From Lactobacillus sp. (GTDB lineage: Bacteria > Bacillota > Bacilli > Lactobacillales > Lactobacillaceae), in contig JALCQM010000005.1 in NCBI GenBank assembly GCA_022651245.1, positions 17,860 through 81,859 on the forward strand: a DNA stretch of 64,000 nt, in the 5' to 3' direction. A program made the translations under genes and the position numbers. The notes beneath the pieces are model-generated. The model worked only from the letters and a program-made list of their open reading frames with translations. It ran no database searches and was not told the origin of the DNA. This document shows, piece after piece, positions 23,578 to 34,433 of the stretch; within the stretch, counting starts at the first letter, position 1; every line of letters begins with the position of its first letter.

Positions 23578-24390
23578 ATGAAATTATGGCAAAAAATCGT
23601 GGCGACGGTCGCTGTCGCCTTACCTGTTTTCGCCTTAGCCGCTTGCGGCAACAGTCAGGCGAGTGCGAGCAAAACCGTTAAAGTCGGCATCATGAGCAAT
23701 GACCGTGAGATCTGGCAAGATATTCAAAAGCGCCTCAAGAAACAAGACGTCAACATCAAGCTGGTCGAGTTCACCGATTACACGACGCCGAACAAGGCGC
23801 TGGAAGACGGCGATGTGGATCTCAACGCGTTCCAAAACTACACGTTCTTGGATAACTGGAACAAGAAGCACCATACGCACATCGTATCGATCGGGGATAC
23901 CTATCTCGGCCCGATCCGTGCGTATTCTAAGAAGATCAAGTCGCTGAAAGACCTGAAACAAGGCGATACGGTTTCGATTCCGAATGACCCCGCTAACGAA
24001 GGGCGCGCGTTGAACCTTTTGCAACAAGAAGGGTTGATCAAGTTGAAGGATAAGGCAACGCCGACGACGCGCGACATCACCGAAAACAAGCTCAACTTGA
24101 AGCTCACCGAACTGGATGCGGCGCAAACTGCCCGCAGCATGAACGATGTGGCGGCCGCCGTCGTGAACAACGACATTGCTGCCGCGGCGAAGTTGGAAGT
24201 GAAGGACTCCATCGCGGTGGAAAAGATCACGGACAAATCCAGCCCGTACATCAATTTCATCTCGGCCAAGTCCAAGAAGGATAAGCAAAACAAGACTTAC
24301 CAAAAGATCGTCAAGGCTTATCAAACTAAGCGCACCGCTACGCTGATGAAGAAGGTCTACAAAGGCACAACGGTTCCAGCGTGGAAGTAA
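23578..24390 (+). CDS. metQ: Methionine ABC transporter substrate-binding lipoprotein (copy 2)
   Basis: Highly similar tandem paralogue of upstream gene; lipobox VFALAACGNS. Confidence 0.9.
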   Translation: MKLWQKIVATVAVALPVFALAACGNSQASASKTVKVGIMSNDREIWQDIQKRLKKQDVNIKLVEFTDYTTPNKALEDGDVDLNAFQNYTFLDNWNKKHHTHIVSIGDTYLGPIRAYSKKIKSLKDLKQGDTVSIPNDPANEGRALNLLQQEGLIKLKDKATPTTRDITENKLNLKLTELDAAQTARSMNDVAAAVVNNDIAAAAKLEVKDSIAVEKITDKSSPYINFISAKSKKDKQNKTYQKIVKAYQTKRTATLMKKVYKGTTVPAWK

Positions 24391-24509
24391 GCTGGATCGC
24401 GGTTTGTGTGGTAAACTAGATAGGCACGCATTGGCGGTATCCTGCGGGGTATCGCCATGTCTATGTCCGGCTTTGGCCGGTGACGACTCAACGAGAAACG
24501 AGGAAGAAC

Positions 24510-25559
24510 ATGGCTAAAGAAGCAGTCATCACATTAAAGGATGTTGATGTCCGGTTCCATGAAAAGAACCGTGACGTCCATGCTGTCGATCACGTCGACT
24601 TGACCGTCGAACGTGGTGATATTTACGGGATCGTCGGGTATTCAGGGGCCGGGAAGTCGACTTTGGTCCGGGCAATTAACCTGTTGCAGCGGCCCACTTC
24701 TGGGAGTGTCAACGTTTTAGGCGAAGACATGTTATCGCTGTCGGCTAAAGCCCTGCGCGGTGAACGTAAGCGAATTGGGATGATCTTCCAGCATTTCAAC
24801 TTGATGAATTCCTTGACCATCGCAGATAATGTCGCCTTTCCGCTGAAAGGCTTACGCCCTAAAGCAGAGATCCAGGCGAAGGTCACGGAGCTTTTGCAAC
24901 TGGTCGGTTTAGAAGACCGCGCCAATGCGTTCCCAACGGAACTGTCGGGCGGCCAAAAGCAACGGGTCGGCATTGCCCGGGCGTTAGCGTCTGACCCGGA
25001 GATCTTGATCTCTGATGAAGCGACGAGTGCCTTGGATCCTAAGACCACTAGCGCCATCTTAGACCTGCTCAAGCAACTTAACGAAACGTTGGGGCTGACG
25101 ATCGTCTTGATCACCCACGAAATGGAAGCTGTGAAGCAGATCTGTGACAAGGTCGCCGTCATGGACGAAGGGGCGATCATCGAACGCGGCAGCCTGCTGG
25201 ATATTTTTGCGAAGCCGCAAAAGCAACTGACCAAAGACTTCATCGATACGACCTTGCAGTTGGACGCTGCCATCGCGTCCGTGCGGGACCAGCCGGCGGT
25301 CGCGCACCTTCAAGGCGCCGATCAACTCGTGCGCCTGACTTACTTAGGGGCTTCGACCGACCAGCCGTTAGTGGCGACGTTGTATAAGGATTTCAATGTG
25401 ACCGCGAATATTTTGTTCGGCGATATTCAGATCCTGCAAGGGACGCCGTTCGGGAATTTGATCGTGGTGCTGTCGGGCAGCCAAGATAATATCGACCGCA
25501 CGTTCAAGTACTTGGCTGACAATGATGTTCAAGTCCAGCACATCGACAAGGAGGCGTAA
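24510..25559 (+). CDS. metN: Methionine ABC transporter ATP-binding protein
   Basis: [41 protein letters not shown]-like C-terminal domain. Confidence 0.93.
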   Translation: MAKEAVITLKDVDVRFHEKNRDVHAVDHVDLTVERGDIYGIVGYSGAGKSTLVRAINLLQRPTSGSVNVLGEDMLSLSAKALRGERKRIGMIFQHFNLMNSLTIADNVAFPLKGLRPKAEIQAKVTELLQLVGLEDRANAFPTELSGGQKQRVGIARALASDPEILISDEATSALDPKTTSAILDLLKQLNETLGLTIVLITHEMEAVKQICDKVAVMDEGAIIERGSLLDIFAKPQKQLTKDFIDTTLQLDAAIASVRDQPAVAHLQGADQLVRLTYLGASTDQPLVATLYKDFNVTANILFGDIQILQGTPFGNLIVVLSGSQDNIDRTFKYLADNDVQVQHIDKEA

Positions 25560-25562
25560 GCC

Positions 25563-26249
25563 ATGCAATTTTTGAATCACTTATTCCCCAATGTCGTCCC
25601 GATTTGGACAGGGGATGGCGGTGTTGTGCAAGCGATCAACGAAACGCTGTACATGACCATCGTCACCACCATCGTTGCAGGGATCATTGGGCTGATCTTA
25701 GGCGTTTTGTTAGTCTTGTGGGATGAAGACGGCTTGGTTGCCAACCGGCCAGCGTACTTTGTGCTCGATAAAGTCGTGAACGTCTTGCGGGCGATCCCGT
25801 TCATCATCTTACTGGCGATCATGTCGCCTGTGACGCGGGCGCTGGTCGGCACCGGGATCGGCCCGACCGCGGCGCTCGTACCACTGATCGGCGGGACCGC
25901 ACCGTTTTTTGCGCGGCAAGTGCAAAACGCGTTGCTGACGGTCGATCCTGGTGTGATCGAAGCCGCCGAAGCCATGGGCCTCAGCCCAATGGCGATCGTC
26001 TTTCGCGTGTACCTGCGTGAAGGCCTGGGCGAATTAGTCCGGGTAACGGTCTTGACGATCATCTCGATCATCGGGTTGACCGCGATGGCAGGTGCTATCG
26101 GTGGCGGTGGCCTGGGGAACTTGGCGATCGCGATCGGGTACCAACGCTACGAAAACGACGTCATCTGGGTCGCGTTGATCTTCATCTTAGTGATGGTGTT
26201 CATCATCCAATTCATTGGCGATGTGATCGCACGGAAATTGCATCACTAA
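25563..26249 (+). CDS. metI: Methionine ABC transporter permease
   Basis: Multi-TM permease, EAA loop EAAEAMGLSPM. Confidence 0.93.
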   Translation: MQFLNHLFPNVVPIWTGDGGVVQAINETLYMTIVTTIVAGIIGLILGVLLVLWDEDGLVANRPAYFVLDKVVNVLRAIPFIILLAIMSPVTRALVGTGIGPTAALVPLIGGTAPFFARQVQNALLTVDPGVIEAAEAMGLSPMAIVFRVYLREGLGELVRVTVLTIISIIGLTAMAGAIGGGGLGNLAIAIGYQRYENDVIWVALIFILVMVFIIQFIGDVIARKLHH

Positions 26250-26284
26250 ACGTCAAAATGTGGCGGCCGAGTAGCCCACAACAC

Positions 26285-26338
26285 AAGCGTCATTGCGTCA
26301 CGATTGCTTCTTGAATCGTGGCCCAATGACGCTTTTTT
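26285..26338 (+). terminator. Terminator after metI
   Basis: AAGCGTCATTG...CAATGACGCTTTTTT. Confidence 0.75.
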
Positions 26339-26498
26339 GCTAGCATTGCTTATGGAACACGACTGTGAATGCATGTTTTCGTCTCGTTGACGATCCCCGT
26401 GCGTATCGCAGGCGTTAGAAGCGCTTAAGTACGTCTAAGCGCTTTCTCAACTTGAAGGGCCCTTTTTCTCATAAAGGAAACGATGCGGGTCAAAAATG

Positions 26499-26547
26499 GC
26501 TCAGGCGTGTTGTCGCCGGTCAGTCGGCAACACGCCTGAGCTTTTTT
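26499..26547 (+). terminator. Strong terminator-type hairpin
   Basis: GCTCAGGCGTGTTG...CAACACGCCTGAGC-T6. Confidence 0.75.
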
Positions 26548-26668
26548 GCGTTTTTTGTGAAAGCGTCTCCCATTTTGATGCGATATCTGGTAGGCTATAG
26601 GCGAACGTTACTTCAGTTTGATCGAAGTAGCGCCGACTCGCTTCAATGATCTTGAAAGAAGGATGCTA

Positions 26669-27547
26669 GTGGACCTTAAATACTTAAAAACCGTGCAAAC
26701 TATCCACGCGACCGGCAGCTTCCAAAAGGCGGCGACGTTGCTCAACTACGCCCCTTCGACGGTGACCTTTCAGGTGCAACAAGTTGAAGCCCAACTCGGG
26801 GTGCACTTGTTCACCAAGGTGGGCCGCCAAATGGTGTTGACAGGTGCAGGGACGGCGGCACTGCCATTGATCGACCAGCTGTTGGCCGATGCGGCGGCGC
26901 TGGAACGCTTTGCGGCCAATGCAGACGGTCCAGTGGGGCGGCTGGTGGTGGCGTTGCCAGAGTCATTATTGACGTATCAATTGCAGCCGCTCTTGCAGTC
27001 TTTTCGGGAACAAGCGCCGGGCGTCGAATTGGTGTTGCGGGTCCTGAGTTGTTATGACAGCTATGCCCAAATGGCCGATGGGCAAGTCGACTTGGCGATC
27101 CATTATGATGTGCGGGCTTATCCACCGGCAATTCACACCGGCGTTTATGGGCAGTACGGCTTGACCCTGGTTGGGGCGCCGGATCTGCCGACAGACGCCC
27201 GCGATTTCGTCACGCCGGGTCAAGATAAGGCGCTGTGCTTGTTGATGAACGATAGCCACGCACGCTATTTAGAGCTGTTCAACGCTTACTTGGCGGCGCG
27301 CCGGATCCGGTTGCGGCCCAGCCTCGCGCTAGGGAGTATCGAAGCTATTCGCAAAAGCACTCAAAGTGGCTTAGGGGTCGCGTTTTTACCGCATTTTTGC
27401 GTGGCAAGTGACCTGGCGGCTGGCCGGCTGGTGGCACTGGAAACCGAAATGGAGGCGCGGCAGCTGACGGCGATATACGCGTATCGCCAGTTGAGCGCGG
27501 CTGGGGCCTTATTCGTGCGGTTGCTAACGCAGGCGGCTAAAGAATAA
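26669..27547 (+). CDS. LysR-family transcriptional regulator
   Basis: DLKYLKTVQTIHATGSFQKAATLLNYAPSTVTFQVQQVEAQLGVHLF HTH; GTG start best spaced from RBS AAGAAGG. Confidence 0.88.
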   Translation: MDLKYLKTVQTIHATGSFQKAATLLNYAPSTVTFQVQQVEAQLGVHLFTKVGRQMVLTGAGTAALPLIDQLLADAAALERFAANADGPVGRLVVALPESLLTYQLQPLLQSFREQAPGVELVLRVLSCYDSYAQMADGQVDLAIHYDVRAYPPAIHTGVYGQYGLTLVGAPDLPTDARDFVTPGQDKALCLLMNDSHARYLELFNAYLAARRIRLRPSLALGSIEAIRKSTQSGLGVAFLPHFCVASDLAAGRLVALETEMEARQLTAIYAYRQLSAAGALFVRLLTQAAKE

Positions 27548-27669
27548 CGGCGGCCAAAATGTTGTTTTAATGATTTTTCCATTTTTTTCTCATTTATGTA
27601 AGCGCCTTGATCGTGATGTTGTCGCGATCATGAGGCGTAAGAATGACAAACTTCAATATTTTTGGGGGT

Positions 27670-27698
27670 TTGCCGTGGGCAATTCAATGTTTTACAAT
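27670..27698 (+). promoter_or_regulatory. Putative sigmaA promoter of suf operon
   Basis: TTGCCG-N17-TACAAT. Confidence 0.6.
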
Positions 27699-27737
27699 AG
27701 GCACTAGATTCATGACATATCGAGAGGGGCGACGTAC

Positions 27738-28505
27738 GTGACTAAATTAGAAATCAAAGATCTGCACGTGAAAGTAAAAGCTGAACCAGAACATCCAGAG
27801 ATCCTGCGGGGGATCAACCTGACCATCAATACAGGCGAGATTCACGCCTTGATGGGGCCTAACGGGAACGGGAAGTCGACGCTTGCCGAAACCATTATGG
27901 GCAACCCAGCTTACGAAGTGACCCAAGGGGACATTTTGATCGATGGGGAAAGCATCTTGACCAAAGGCGTCGACGAACGCGCCCGGGCCGGCTTGTTCTT
28001 GGGGATGCAATACCCTGCCGAGATCAACGGGGTCACGAACGCCGAGTTTATCCGTGCAGCGATCAACGCCCGCCGGCCAAAAGACGACCAGATCCCGATC
28101 ATGCAATTCTTGAAGCAATTGGATGCCACCATGGCCCAGCTGAAGATGCCTGAAGACATGGCGGATCGTTACTTGAACCAAGGTTTCTCTGGTGGGGAAA
28201 AGAAGCGCAACGAGATCTTACAGTTAATGATGATCAAGCCACACTTTGCGATGCTCGACGAAATCGATTCCGGGTTGGATATCGATGCGCTGCGAATCGT
28301 TGCAGAAGGGGTCAACTCCATGCGGGGCAAGGATTTTGGGACCATGATCATCACTCACTACCAACGCCTGTTGAACTACATCGTGCCCGACTTCGTGCAT
28401 ATCTTGAAAGACGGCGAGATCATCGAAACCGGTGGTGCCGACTTAGCGAAGGAACTGGAAAAGACCGGGTATGAGCACCTCAAGGTAGGTGACGCCAATG
28501 CCTGA
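27738..28505 (+). CDS. sufC: Fe-S cluster assembly ATPase SufC
   Basis: GPNGNGKSTLAETIMG; FSGGEKKRNEILQ. Confidence 0.95.
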   Translation: MTKLEIKDLHVKVKAEPEHPEILRGINLTINTGEIHALMGPNGNGKSTLAETIMGNPAYEVTQGDILIDGESILTKGVDERARAGLFLGMQYPAEINGVTNAEFIRAAINARRPKDDQIPIMQFLKQLDATMAQLKMPEDMADRYLNQGFSGGEKKRNEILQLMMIKPHFAMLDEIDSGLDIDALRIVAEGVNSMRGKDFGTMIITHYQRLLNYIVPDFVHILKDGEIIETGGADLAKELEKTGYEHLKVGDANA

Positions 28506-29517
28506 GACACTGACCCTACCAAATGCCCCTAAGATTCCGCTACGGCGATATCTGAAGGCGGCTAAAGACGAGACGCTGGTCACCCCAGCGACCGTCACGG
28601 CCCCCAGCACAGTGGTGGTCGACCACCCGGATTCGGTGACGATGCCGGCCACGACTGATTTTGACACTTGGCTCAACGCTAAACCCCAATCGATCACCAC
28701 GATCGACATCCCAGCCGGGTTCAGCTCCCAGGAGCCGATCAAGCTGGTGGGGCCGCAAGCTGGTGGTGGCCTGATCCGCGTGACGATCGGTGAAAACGCG
28801 GATGTCGCCTTCCAAGAACGCTGGACCAGTACCGGTAAGACGTTAGGCATCGCGGTGGCGATCGAAATCGCGGCCGGCGCGACCGTTAACTGGTTGGCCT
28901 ATGACGCATTCAATGCCGACACGGTGTTGTTGCAGCGGACGGCGAACTTGGCGGCAGATGCCACCTTGAACATGACCGTCGCCGGCTTTTCCCATAACAG
29001 TGGGGCGAGCCTGTTGACCACGAACTTGAATGGTGACGGTTCCCAGGCGACGATCAACGTCGGCGTCTTGGCGTCTGGCAAGCAGCACATCGGCTACGCC
29101 ACGGCGGTGACCAACTATGGCCGTAAAACTGTGGGCCACATCAACCAGCGCGGGGTGATCACCGACAAGGCCCATTTGGTCTTTAACGGGATCGGCCACA
29201 TCGTGCATGGCGGGCGAGGCAGTGATGCCCAGCAAGAAAACCGCGTGTTGATGCTTTCTGAGCATGCCCGTGGCGATGCCAACCCGATTTTGTTGATCGA
29301 CGAAAACGACGTCACCGCCGGCCATGCCGCGTCGGTGTCCCGGGTTGATGAGCGCCAGATGTATTACCTGATGAGCCGCGGCTTGTCGGAAACGGTCGCC
29401 AAGCGCTTAGTGATCCGCGGGTTCTTGGAAGCCGGCTTAGGTGATATCCAAGATGCTGAGTTGAAGCAGGAACTGTTTGAGACGATCGATGAAACGTTGG
29501 TGAATGCAAATGCGTGA
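28498..29517 (+). CDS. sufD: Fe-S cluster assembly protein SufD
   Basis: SufB/D domain, operon position. Confidence 0.92.
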   Translation: MPETLTLPNAPKIPLRRYLKAAKDETLVTPATVTAPSTVVVDHPDSVTMPATTDFDTWLNAKPQSITTIDIPAGFSSQEPIKLVGPQAGGGLIRVTIGENADVAFQERWTSTGKTLGIAVAIEIAAGATVNWLAYDAFNADTVLLQRTANLAADATLNMTVAGFSHNSGASLLTTNLNGDGSQATINVGVLASGKQHIGYATAVTNYGRKTVGHINQRGVITDKAHLVFNGIGHIVHGGRGSDAQQENRVLMLSEHARGDANPILLIDENDVTAGHAASVSRVDERQMYYLMSRGLSETVAKRLVIRGFLEAGLGDIQDAELKQELFETIDETLVNANA

Positions 29518-30706
29518 ACAATTTCCTTTTTTTAAAGCCAATCCTGACTTGGTTTATCTCGATTCAGCGGCCACCAGCCAAAAGCCGCAAGTCGTTTTAG
29601 ACGCGTTGCAAGACTACTATATCCATGACAATGCGAACGTTCATCGCGGCTTGTACCGCTTGGCGTATAACACGACGGAAGCGTTCGAAGGGGTGCGGGC
29701 CCAAGTGGCCAAGTACCTACACGCGAACCGGCCAAAAGAGATCACTTTCACGCGCAGTACGTCTGACGGGTTGAACTTGGTGGCCTCCAGTTTTGGCCCG
29801 ACCGTGGTGCAGCCTGGCGATGAGATCTTGGTCAGTGGCGCCGAACACCACAGCAACTTCATCCCTTGGCAACAACTGGCTCACCGCATGGGTGCAACGT
29901 TTGTCGTGGCGCCGGTGCGTCCGGATGGGGATACCGACGTGGCGCAGTTGGCGAAGCTGATTACGCCTAAAACTAAGCTCTTGGCGGTCGCCCAAGTGAC
30001 GAACGTCTCCGGGGGCTTGGTCGATATCCGGCCATTGGCGGATAAAGTCCATGCCAACGGCGGCTACATCGTGGTCGACGGGGCCCAGGCGGTGCCACAC
30101 ATGCCTGTGGACGTGCAGGCAATCGATGCAGACTTCTATGCATTTTCCGGGCATAAGGCGTATGGACCGACCGGGATCGGCGCGTTGTATGGCCGTTATC
30201 AGTTCTTCGAAGCGATGCCACCGATCCAATTCGGCGGTGAGATGATCGATGAAGTGCAAGACCAAGTCTCAACGTGGGCCGAGGTGCCGTTAAAGTTCGA
30301 AGCTGGTACGCCTAATATTGCCGATGTTTTCGGAATGGGTGCGGCGTTGACCTTCATGTCCCAGCTGGATATGCCTCAGGTGATGAAGGCTGAAAATGCC
30401 TTAGTCCGCAGCTTACGCGCGGAATTAAGCACCGTTTCTGGCATCATCTTGTATGGGAGCGATGAGAGCTTGTCTACCGTCAGCTTCAACCTCGAAGGGG
30501 TCCATCCCCATGATTTAGCCACTTTCTTAGATGAACAAGACATCGCGGTGCGGGCGGGTCACCATTGCGCCCAGCCATTGATGGCTCGACTAGGGGTGCC
30601 AGCGACGGCCCGGGCAAGCTTTGGGCTCTATAACACCCAAGACGATGTGGATAAGCTCGTGACGGCAGTACGTGCGGCAGGGGGGTATTTCCATGGCGTT
30701 AACTAA
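29510..30706 (+). CDS. sufS: Cysteine desulfurase SufS
   Basis: YLDSAATSQKP, FSGHKAYGPTGIGALYG, RAGHHCAQP. Confidence 0.95.
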   Translation: MREQFPFFKANPDLVYLDSAATSQKPQVVLDALQDYYIHDNANVHRGLYRLAYNTTEAFEGVRAQVAKYLHANRPKEITFTRSTSDGLNLVASSFGPTVVQPGDEILVSGAEHHSNFIPWQQLAHRMGATFVVAPVRPDGDTDVAQLAKLITPKTKLLAVAQVTNVSGGLVDIRPLADKVHANGGYIVVDGAQAVPHMPVDVQAIDADFYAFSGHKAYGPTGIGALYGRYQFFEAMPPIQFGGEMIDEVQDQVSTWAEVPLKFEAGTPNIADVFGMGAALTFMSQLDMPQVMKAENALVRSLRAELSTVSGIILYGSDESLSTVSFNLEGVHPHDLATFLDEQDIAVRAGHHCAQPLMARLGVPATARASFGLYNTQDDVDKLVTAVRAAGGYFHGVN

Positions 30707-31136
30707 GCTTGATCAAATGTATCGGCAAGTGATCTTGGATGAAGCCTATCATCCACGCCATCATGGCAAGATCGCGGATCCGGACCGTGAGATCACGCTC
30801 CGCAACCCGAGTTGTGGCGACGTGTTGACGTTGCAAGTCAAGCTACAAGACGGCAAGGTTCAAGACGCGCGGTTTTCCGGCTCCGGGTGCACGATCTCAC
30901 AAGCGTCGGGATCGTTGATGACAGACCAGATCATTGGTCAGACGCCGGAACATGTTTTAGACATGGTGTCGACGTTTTCTGACCTGGTGATCGACGGTGA
31001 CAACCCGAACGAAGACATTCTCGGGGATGCCGCGATCCTAAAAGGTGTCCACCAATTCCCGGCTCGCGTGAAGTGCGCGATGCTCGCGTGGAAGGCGGCC
31101 GCCCAAGTATTAACGGAAGGTGATGCCCATGACTGA
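30693..31136 (+). CDS. sufU: Fe-S assembly sulfur-transfer protein SufU
   Basis: [29 protein letters not shown]. Confidence 0.94.
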   Translation: MALTKLDQMYRQVILDEAYHPRHHGKIADPDREITLRNPSCGDVLTLQVKLQDGKVQDARFSGSGCTISQASGSLMTDQIIGQTPEHVLDMVSTFSDLVIDGDNPNEDILGDAAILKGVHQFPARVKCAMLAWKAAAQVLTEGDAHD

Positions 31137-32565
31137 AACCAAGAATACGAAAAATAACGAAACGGTCGCTGACACCGTCGACTTTTTACCGACAGAAAAC
31201 CCGGCTGACTTCAAAGATGACGAACATCCCGTCTTCGATACCGGCCGCGGGTTAACGGAAGAAATCGTGCGGGCGATCTCCAAGGAAAAAAAGGAGCCCG
31301 AGTGGATGCTCGACTTCCGCTTGCAGGCGTATAAGACTTACAAGAAGTTGCCGATGCCAGATTTTGGCCCCGACTTATCCGACTTGGACCTCGAAAACAT
31401 GCGCTACTACATCAAGGCCACCGACAAGACGTATAAGGATTGGGAAGATGTCCCAGATGACATCAAGAACACCTTCGACCGTCTCGGGGTCCCACAAGCG
31501 GAGCGGAAGTACCTCGCTGGTGCCAGTGCGCAGTACGAGTCTGAAGTGGTGTACCACAACATGCACGATGATTTCGAAAAACTCGGGATCATTTTTGAAG
31601 ACATGGATAGCGCCGTCAAGGACTACCCCGATATCGTCAAGCAGTACTTCGGCACGCTGGTTCACCCGAGTGACAACAAGTTCGCGGCGTTGAACTCGGC
31701 GGTGTGGTCTGGCGGAAGCTTCATCTATGTCCCGGCTGGCGTCCAAACCGACGTCCCGATCCAGTCTTATTTCCGGATCAACGCGGAAAATTCCGGTCAG
31801 TTCGAGCGCACCTTGATCATCATCGAACCCGGCGCGCGGATCAATTACGTCGAAGGGTGTACCGCACCGAGTTACTCCAGCGACTCACTGCACGCGGCGG
31901 TCGTAGAAGTCTTCGTGCACGACGACGCTTATTGCCGCTATACGACCATCCAGAACTGGTCGAAAAACGTCTACTCTCTGGAAACCAAGCGCGCCCAAGC
32001 CTTGAAGAACGCGACCATGGAATGGGTCGATGGCAACCTCGGTTCGAAGACGACGATGAAGTACCCAAGCGTCTACCTCGACGGGGAAGGCGCTCGCGGG
32101 ACCATGTTATCAGTGGCCGTTGCCGGTTCCGGCGTCGACCAAGATAACGGCGCGCGGATGATCCATAATGCGCCGCACACCTCGAGTTCGATCGTGTCTA
32201 AGTCGATTGCCAAAGATGGCGGCCGGACAGATTATCGCGGCACAGTCCGCTTTACCAAAAAGGCCGAGTACGCCTTTTGCCACGTGGAGTGCGATACCAT
32301 CTTGATGGATGAAGCCTCGAAGTCGGATACGATCCCGTACAATGAGATCCATTCGGCCACCGCGGCGATGGAGCACGAAGCCAAGGTCTCCAAGGTCTCA
32401 GAAGAGCAGTTGTACTACTTGATGAGCCGCGGGGTCACCGAAGCCAAGGCGACAGAAATGATCATCATGGGGTTCGTGGAGCCGTTCACCAAGGAACTAC
32501 CGATGGAATATGCGGTCGAACTGAACCGCTTGATCGGTATGGAAATGGACGGGTCGGTCGGTTGA
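31129..32565 (+). CDS. sufB: Fe-S cluster assembly protein SufB
   Basis: [46 protein letters not shown]. Confidence 0.95.
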   Translation: MTETKNTKNNETVADTVDFLPTENPADFKDDEHPVFDTGRGLTEEIVRAISKEKKEPEWMLDFRLQAYKTYKKLPMPDFGPDLSDLDLENMRYYIKATDKTYKDWEDVPDDIKNTFDRLGVPQAERKYLAGASAQYESEVVYHNMHDDFEKLGIIFEDMDSAVKDYPDIVKQYFGTLVHPSDNKFAALNSAVWSGGSFIYVPAGVQTDVPIQSYFRINAENSGQFERTLIIIEPGARINYVEGCTAPSYSSDSLHAAVVEVFVHDDAYCRYTTIQNWSKNVYSLETKRAQALKNATMEWVDGNLGSKTTMKYPSVYLDGEGARGTMLSVAVAGSGVDQDNGARMIHNAPHTSSSIVSKSIAKDGGRTDYRGTVRFTKKAEYAFCHVECDTILMDEASKSDTIPYNEIHSATAAMEHEAKVSKVSEEQLYYLMSRGVTEAKATEMIIMGFVEPFTKELPMEYAVELNRLIGMEMDGSVG

Positions 32566-32645
32566 TCGTAGAAACCATGCGTTATTGGCGAGGTCTGAGC
32601 TTTGACGTTGCCACAAAATTTCCTGATCGCAACTGACGTACGCAA

Positions 32646-32685
32646 AACGCCCACCTTCACTGGATAAAGTGAGGGTGGGCGCTTT
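32646..32685. terminator. Bidirectional terminator between sufB and convergent gene
   Basis: CGCCCACCTTCACT...AGTGAGGGTGGGCG. Confidence 0.75.
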
Positions 32686-32690
32686 GTGTG

Positions 32691-33362
32691 TTATCTCAAA
32701 TCTTTCATCTGCGATGTATTAGTGACCTGCGAGCGGGCCACCTTAGTCTGCTCAGCGTAGACCTGGACGTAAGGAACGTCATAGCTATCATCGTCAAGCA
32801 GTTGATTGCCAATCTGTGCACCCAAGGCAAAGTAATGCTTCAATGTAGCCGTGTCAGCGTTAGCGAGTGAGCCATCTGCCCAGATGGACACGCCCGTTAC
32901 CATACTGCCCGAGTGGTTGACCTCGATTCGAGACACCAGAGGCCACTCTTTTTCAGAGCCGTTGTCGGTGTAAATCGAGCTTGCTTTAGCTTGCAAGGAG
33001 CTAGCGGCACTGTCCGCTGCCTTTTTGCTAGATGCTGCCGCTTTAGATCCGCTAGAAAAATGGCGACTAATGGCATCTTCAGTAGCCTTTTTCGAGGATG
33101 CATTTTTATTGGCTGAAGCAGCGCTTTTGCTGGATTGCTTGGCACTTTGGCTAGTAGACTCCTGCGCTTTGCGGTCAGCTTTATCTTCTGGTGTCGTAGG
33201 CATAAGTAGCGCACCGACCAGGATCAAGGCCACCCCACCAAGGGTTACCCATTTGATGTTACCGGGCGCTGGTTTTCCCCGTCTTAATTTTCGCCAGCGC
33301 AGTCCGCCATAGATTGCGCCAACAATACCCACTAGTATGATTAGGCTTGCTAGTGTTTGCAT
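32691..33362 (-). CDS. Membrane-anchored hypothetical protein with Ser/Ala/Lys-rich linker
   Basis: Two N-terminal TM segments, low-complexity SAASANKNASSKKA linker, globular C-terminus. Confidence 0.7.
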   Translation of the reverse strand: MQTLASLIILVGIVGAIYGGLRWRKLRRGKPAPGNIKWVTLGGVALILVGALLMPTTPEDKADRKAQESTSQSAKQSSKSAASANKNASSKKATEDAISRHFSSGSKAAASSKKAADSAASSLQAKASSIYTDNGSEKEWPLVSRIEVNHSGSMVTGVSIWADGSLANADTATLKHYFALGAQIGNQLLDDDSYDVPYVQVYAEQTKVARSQVTNTSQMKDLR

Positions 33363-33413
33363 TCTTTTCCCCCAAAACAGCTTTTAGCGTCGATCCGGTC
33401 TGGACGTTAATTT

Positions 33414-33629
33414 TTAGTTGCGTTCTACGACGTACATTACCAGCTTGCCGATAATCCCAGTCAGGTCTGAAGCGTCACAGCGAAGCCCGCTGGCTGGAAA
33501 TCCCGGCTTGTTGGAATCGGGCTGAACCGTCTCAGTAATTGAAGAACCGCCTTTGAGCTTAGTAGCTTCAATCTCATCGGCTGATCGTGCGACTGCATCT
33601 TCTACCATTTTCAGGATAATCTGCAGCAT
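33414..33629 (-). CDS. Small hypothetical protein
   Basis: 71 aa ORF divergent from small HTH-like gene; no strong family recognised. Confidence 0.35.
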   Translation of the reverse strand: MLQIILKMVEDAVARSADEIEATKLKGGSSITETVQPDSNKPGFPASGLRCDASDLTGIIGKLVMYVVERN

Positions 33630-33708
33630 TCGCTTCTGAACAGTATAATAAAAAAGTGTTGTGTTTTGATATATTGTAGCATATTGTGAACGGAAAGAAG
33701 GTGATGAG

Positions 33709-33948
33709 ATGGGCTTATTAGATACTTACTTGGACCATGCCGGTACCACACGTTATCAGGTTGCCAAGGCTAATGGCGTTACGCCGTCAAAGCTCCAGCG
33801 TGCGTCCACTTATGAAACGATTGACGGCATCACAACGCGGGTCATCTTATACGTGGCCAACGCACTTGATAAAACGCCAGGGACCGTCTTGGATGAGATG
33901 ATTGCACTAGAAAGCCAAACAGGAGTCGAGATGGTACATCGGCAATAG
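33709..33948 (+). CDS. Small XRE-like helix-turn-helix protein
   Basis: TTRYQVAKANGVTPSKLQRAS HTH-like; RBS GAAGGTG. Confidence 0.5.
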   Translation: MGLLDTYLDHAGTTRYQVAKANGVTPSKLQRASTYETIDGITTRVILYVANALDKTPGTVLDEMIALESQTGVEMVHRQ

Positions 33949-34179
33949 CGACAATCTGACCGAATTGTGCGTTGCGGCTCCAATTGCAGACGAATACCAT
34001 TTCGTCGGCGGTATTGCTGCTAACGAGGCCAACGCTGTGACGATGACGTACATTGCTTAAGGGTGCTGATAGTACCAGAACTGGACGTTAAAGAAAGTAA
34101 CTCGCAAAAATGGTCCGCGATAGGAATATTAAGGCCGCTATACGTGCCACAAAAACGCATGACAACAAACGACTTCTAC

Positions 34180-34222
34180 AAAGCACCCACCCGCACCGGC
34201 CAAGGTTGAGGGTGGGTGCTTT
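34180..34222 (+). terminator. Terminator-type inverted repeat
   Basis: AAAGCACCCACCC...GGGTGGGTGCTTT. Confidence 0.65.
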
Positions 34223-34433
34223 GATTGGATGTGTGGAGAATTGCGCATGCTCTTATAATTGCTTATCGAAATTAGAGCGGATAGCTTGGGGATTTAGCGC
34301 ATCATATTCCAGACCGATTTTTTATTTCGCAGCTTTCATCGATATTGGGTGGTGGTTAGAGCGCCAGCAGACGCCGCGTCACCGCGGCGCTGTGGTATAA
34401 TCAACCTGGTCACAAACCGTAAGGAGGGCGCGA

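Noticed and set aside
31704-32147. 147-aa ORF within sufB
   Set aside because: Arg-rich out-of-frame shadow ORF inside a confidently assigned gene.
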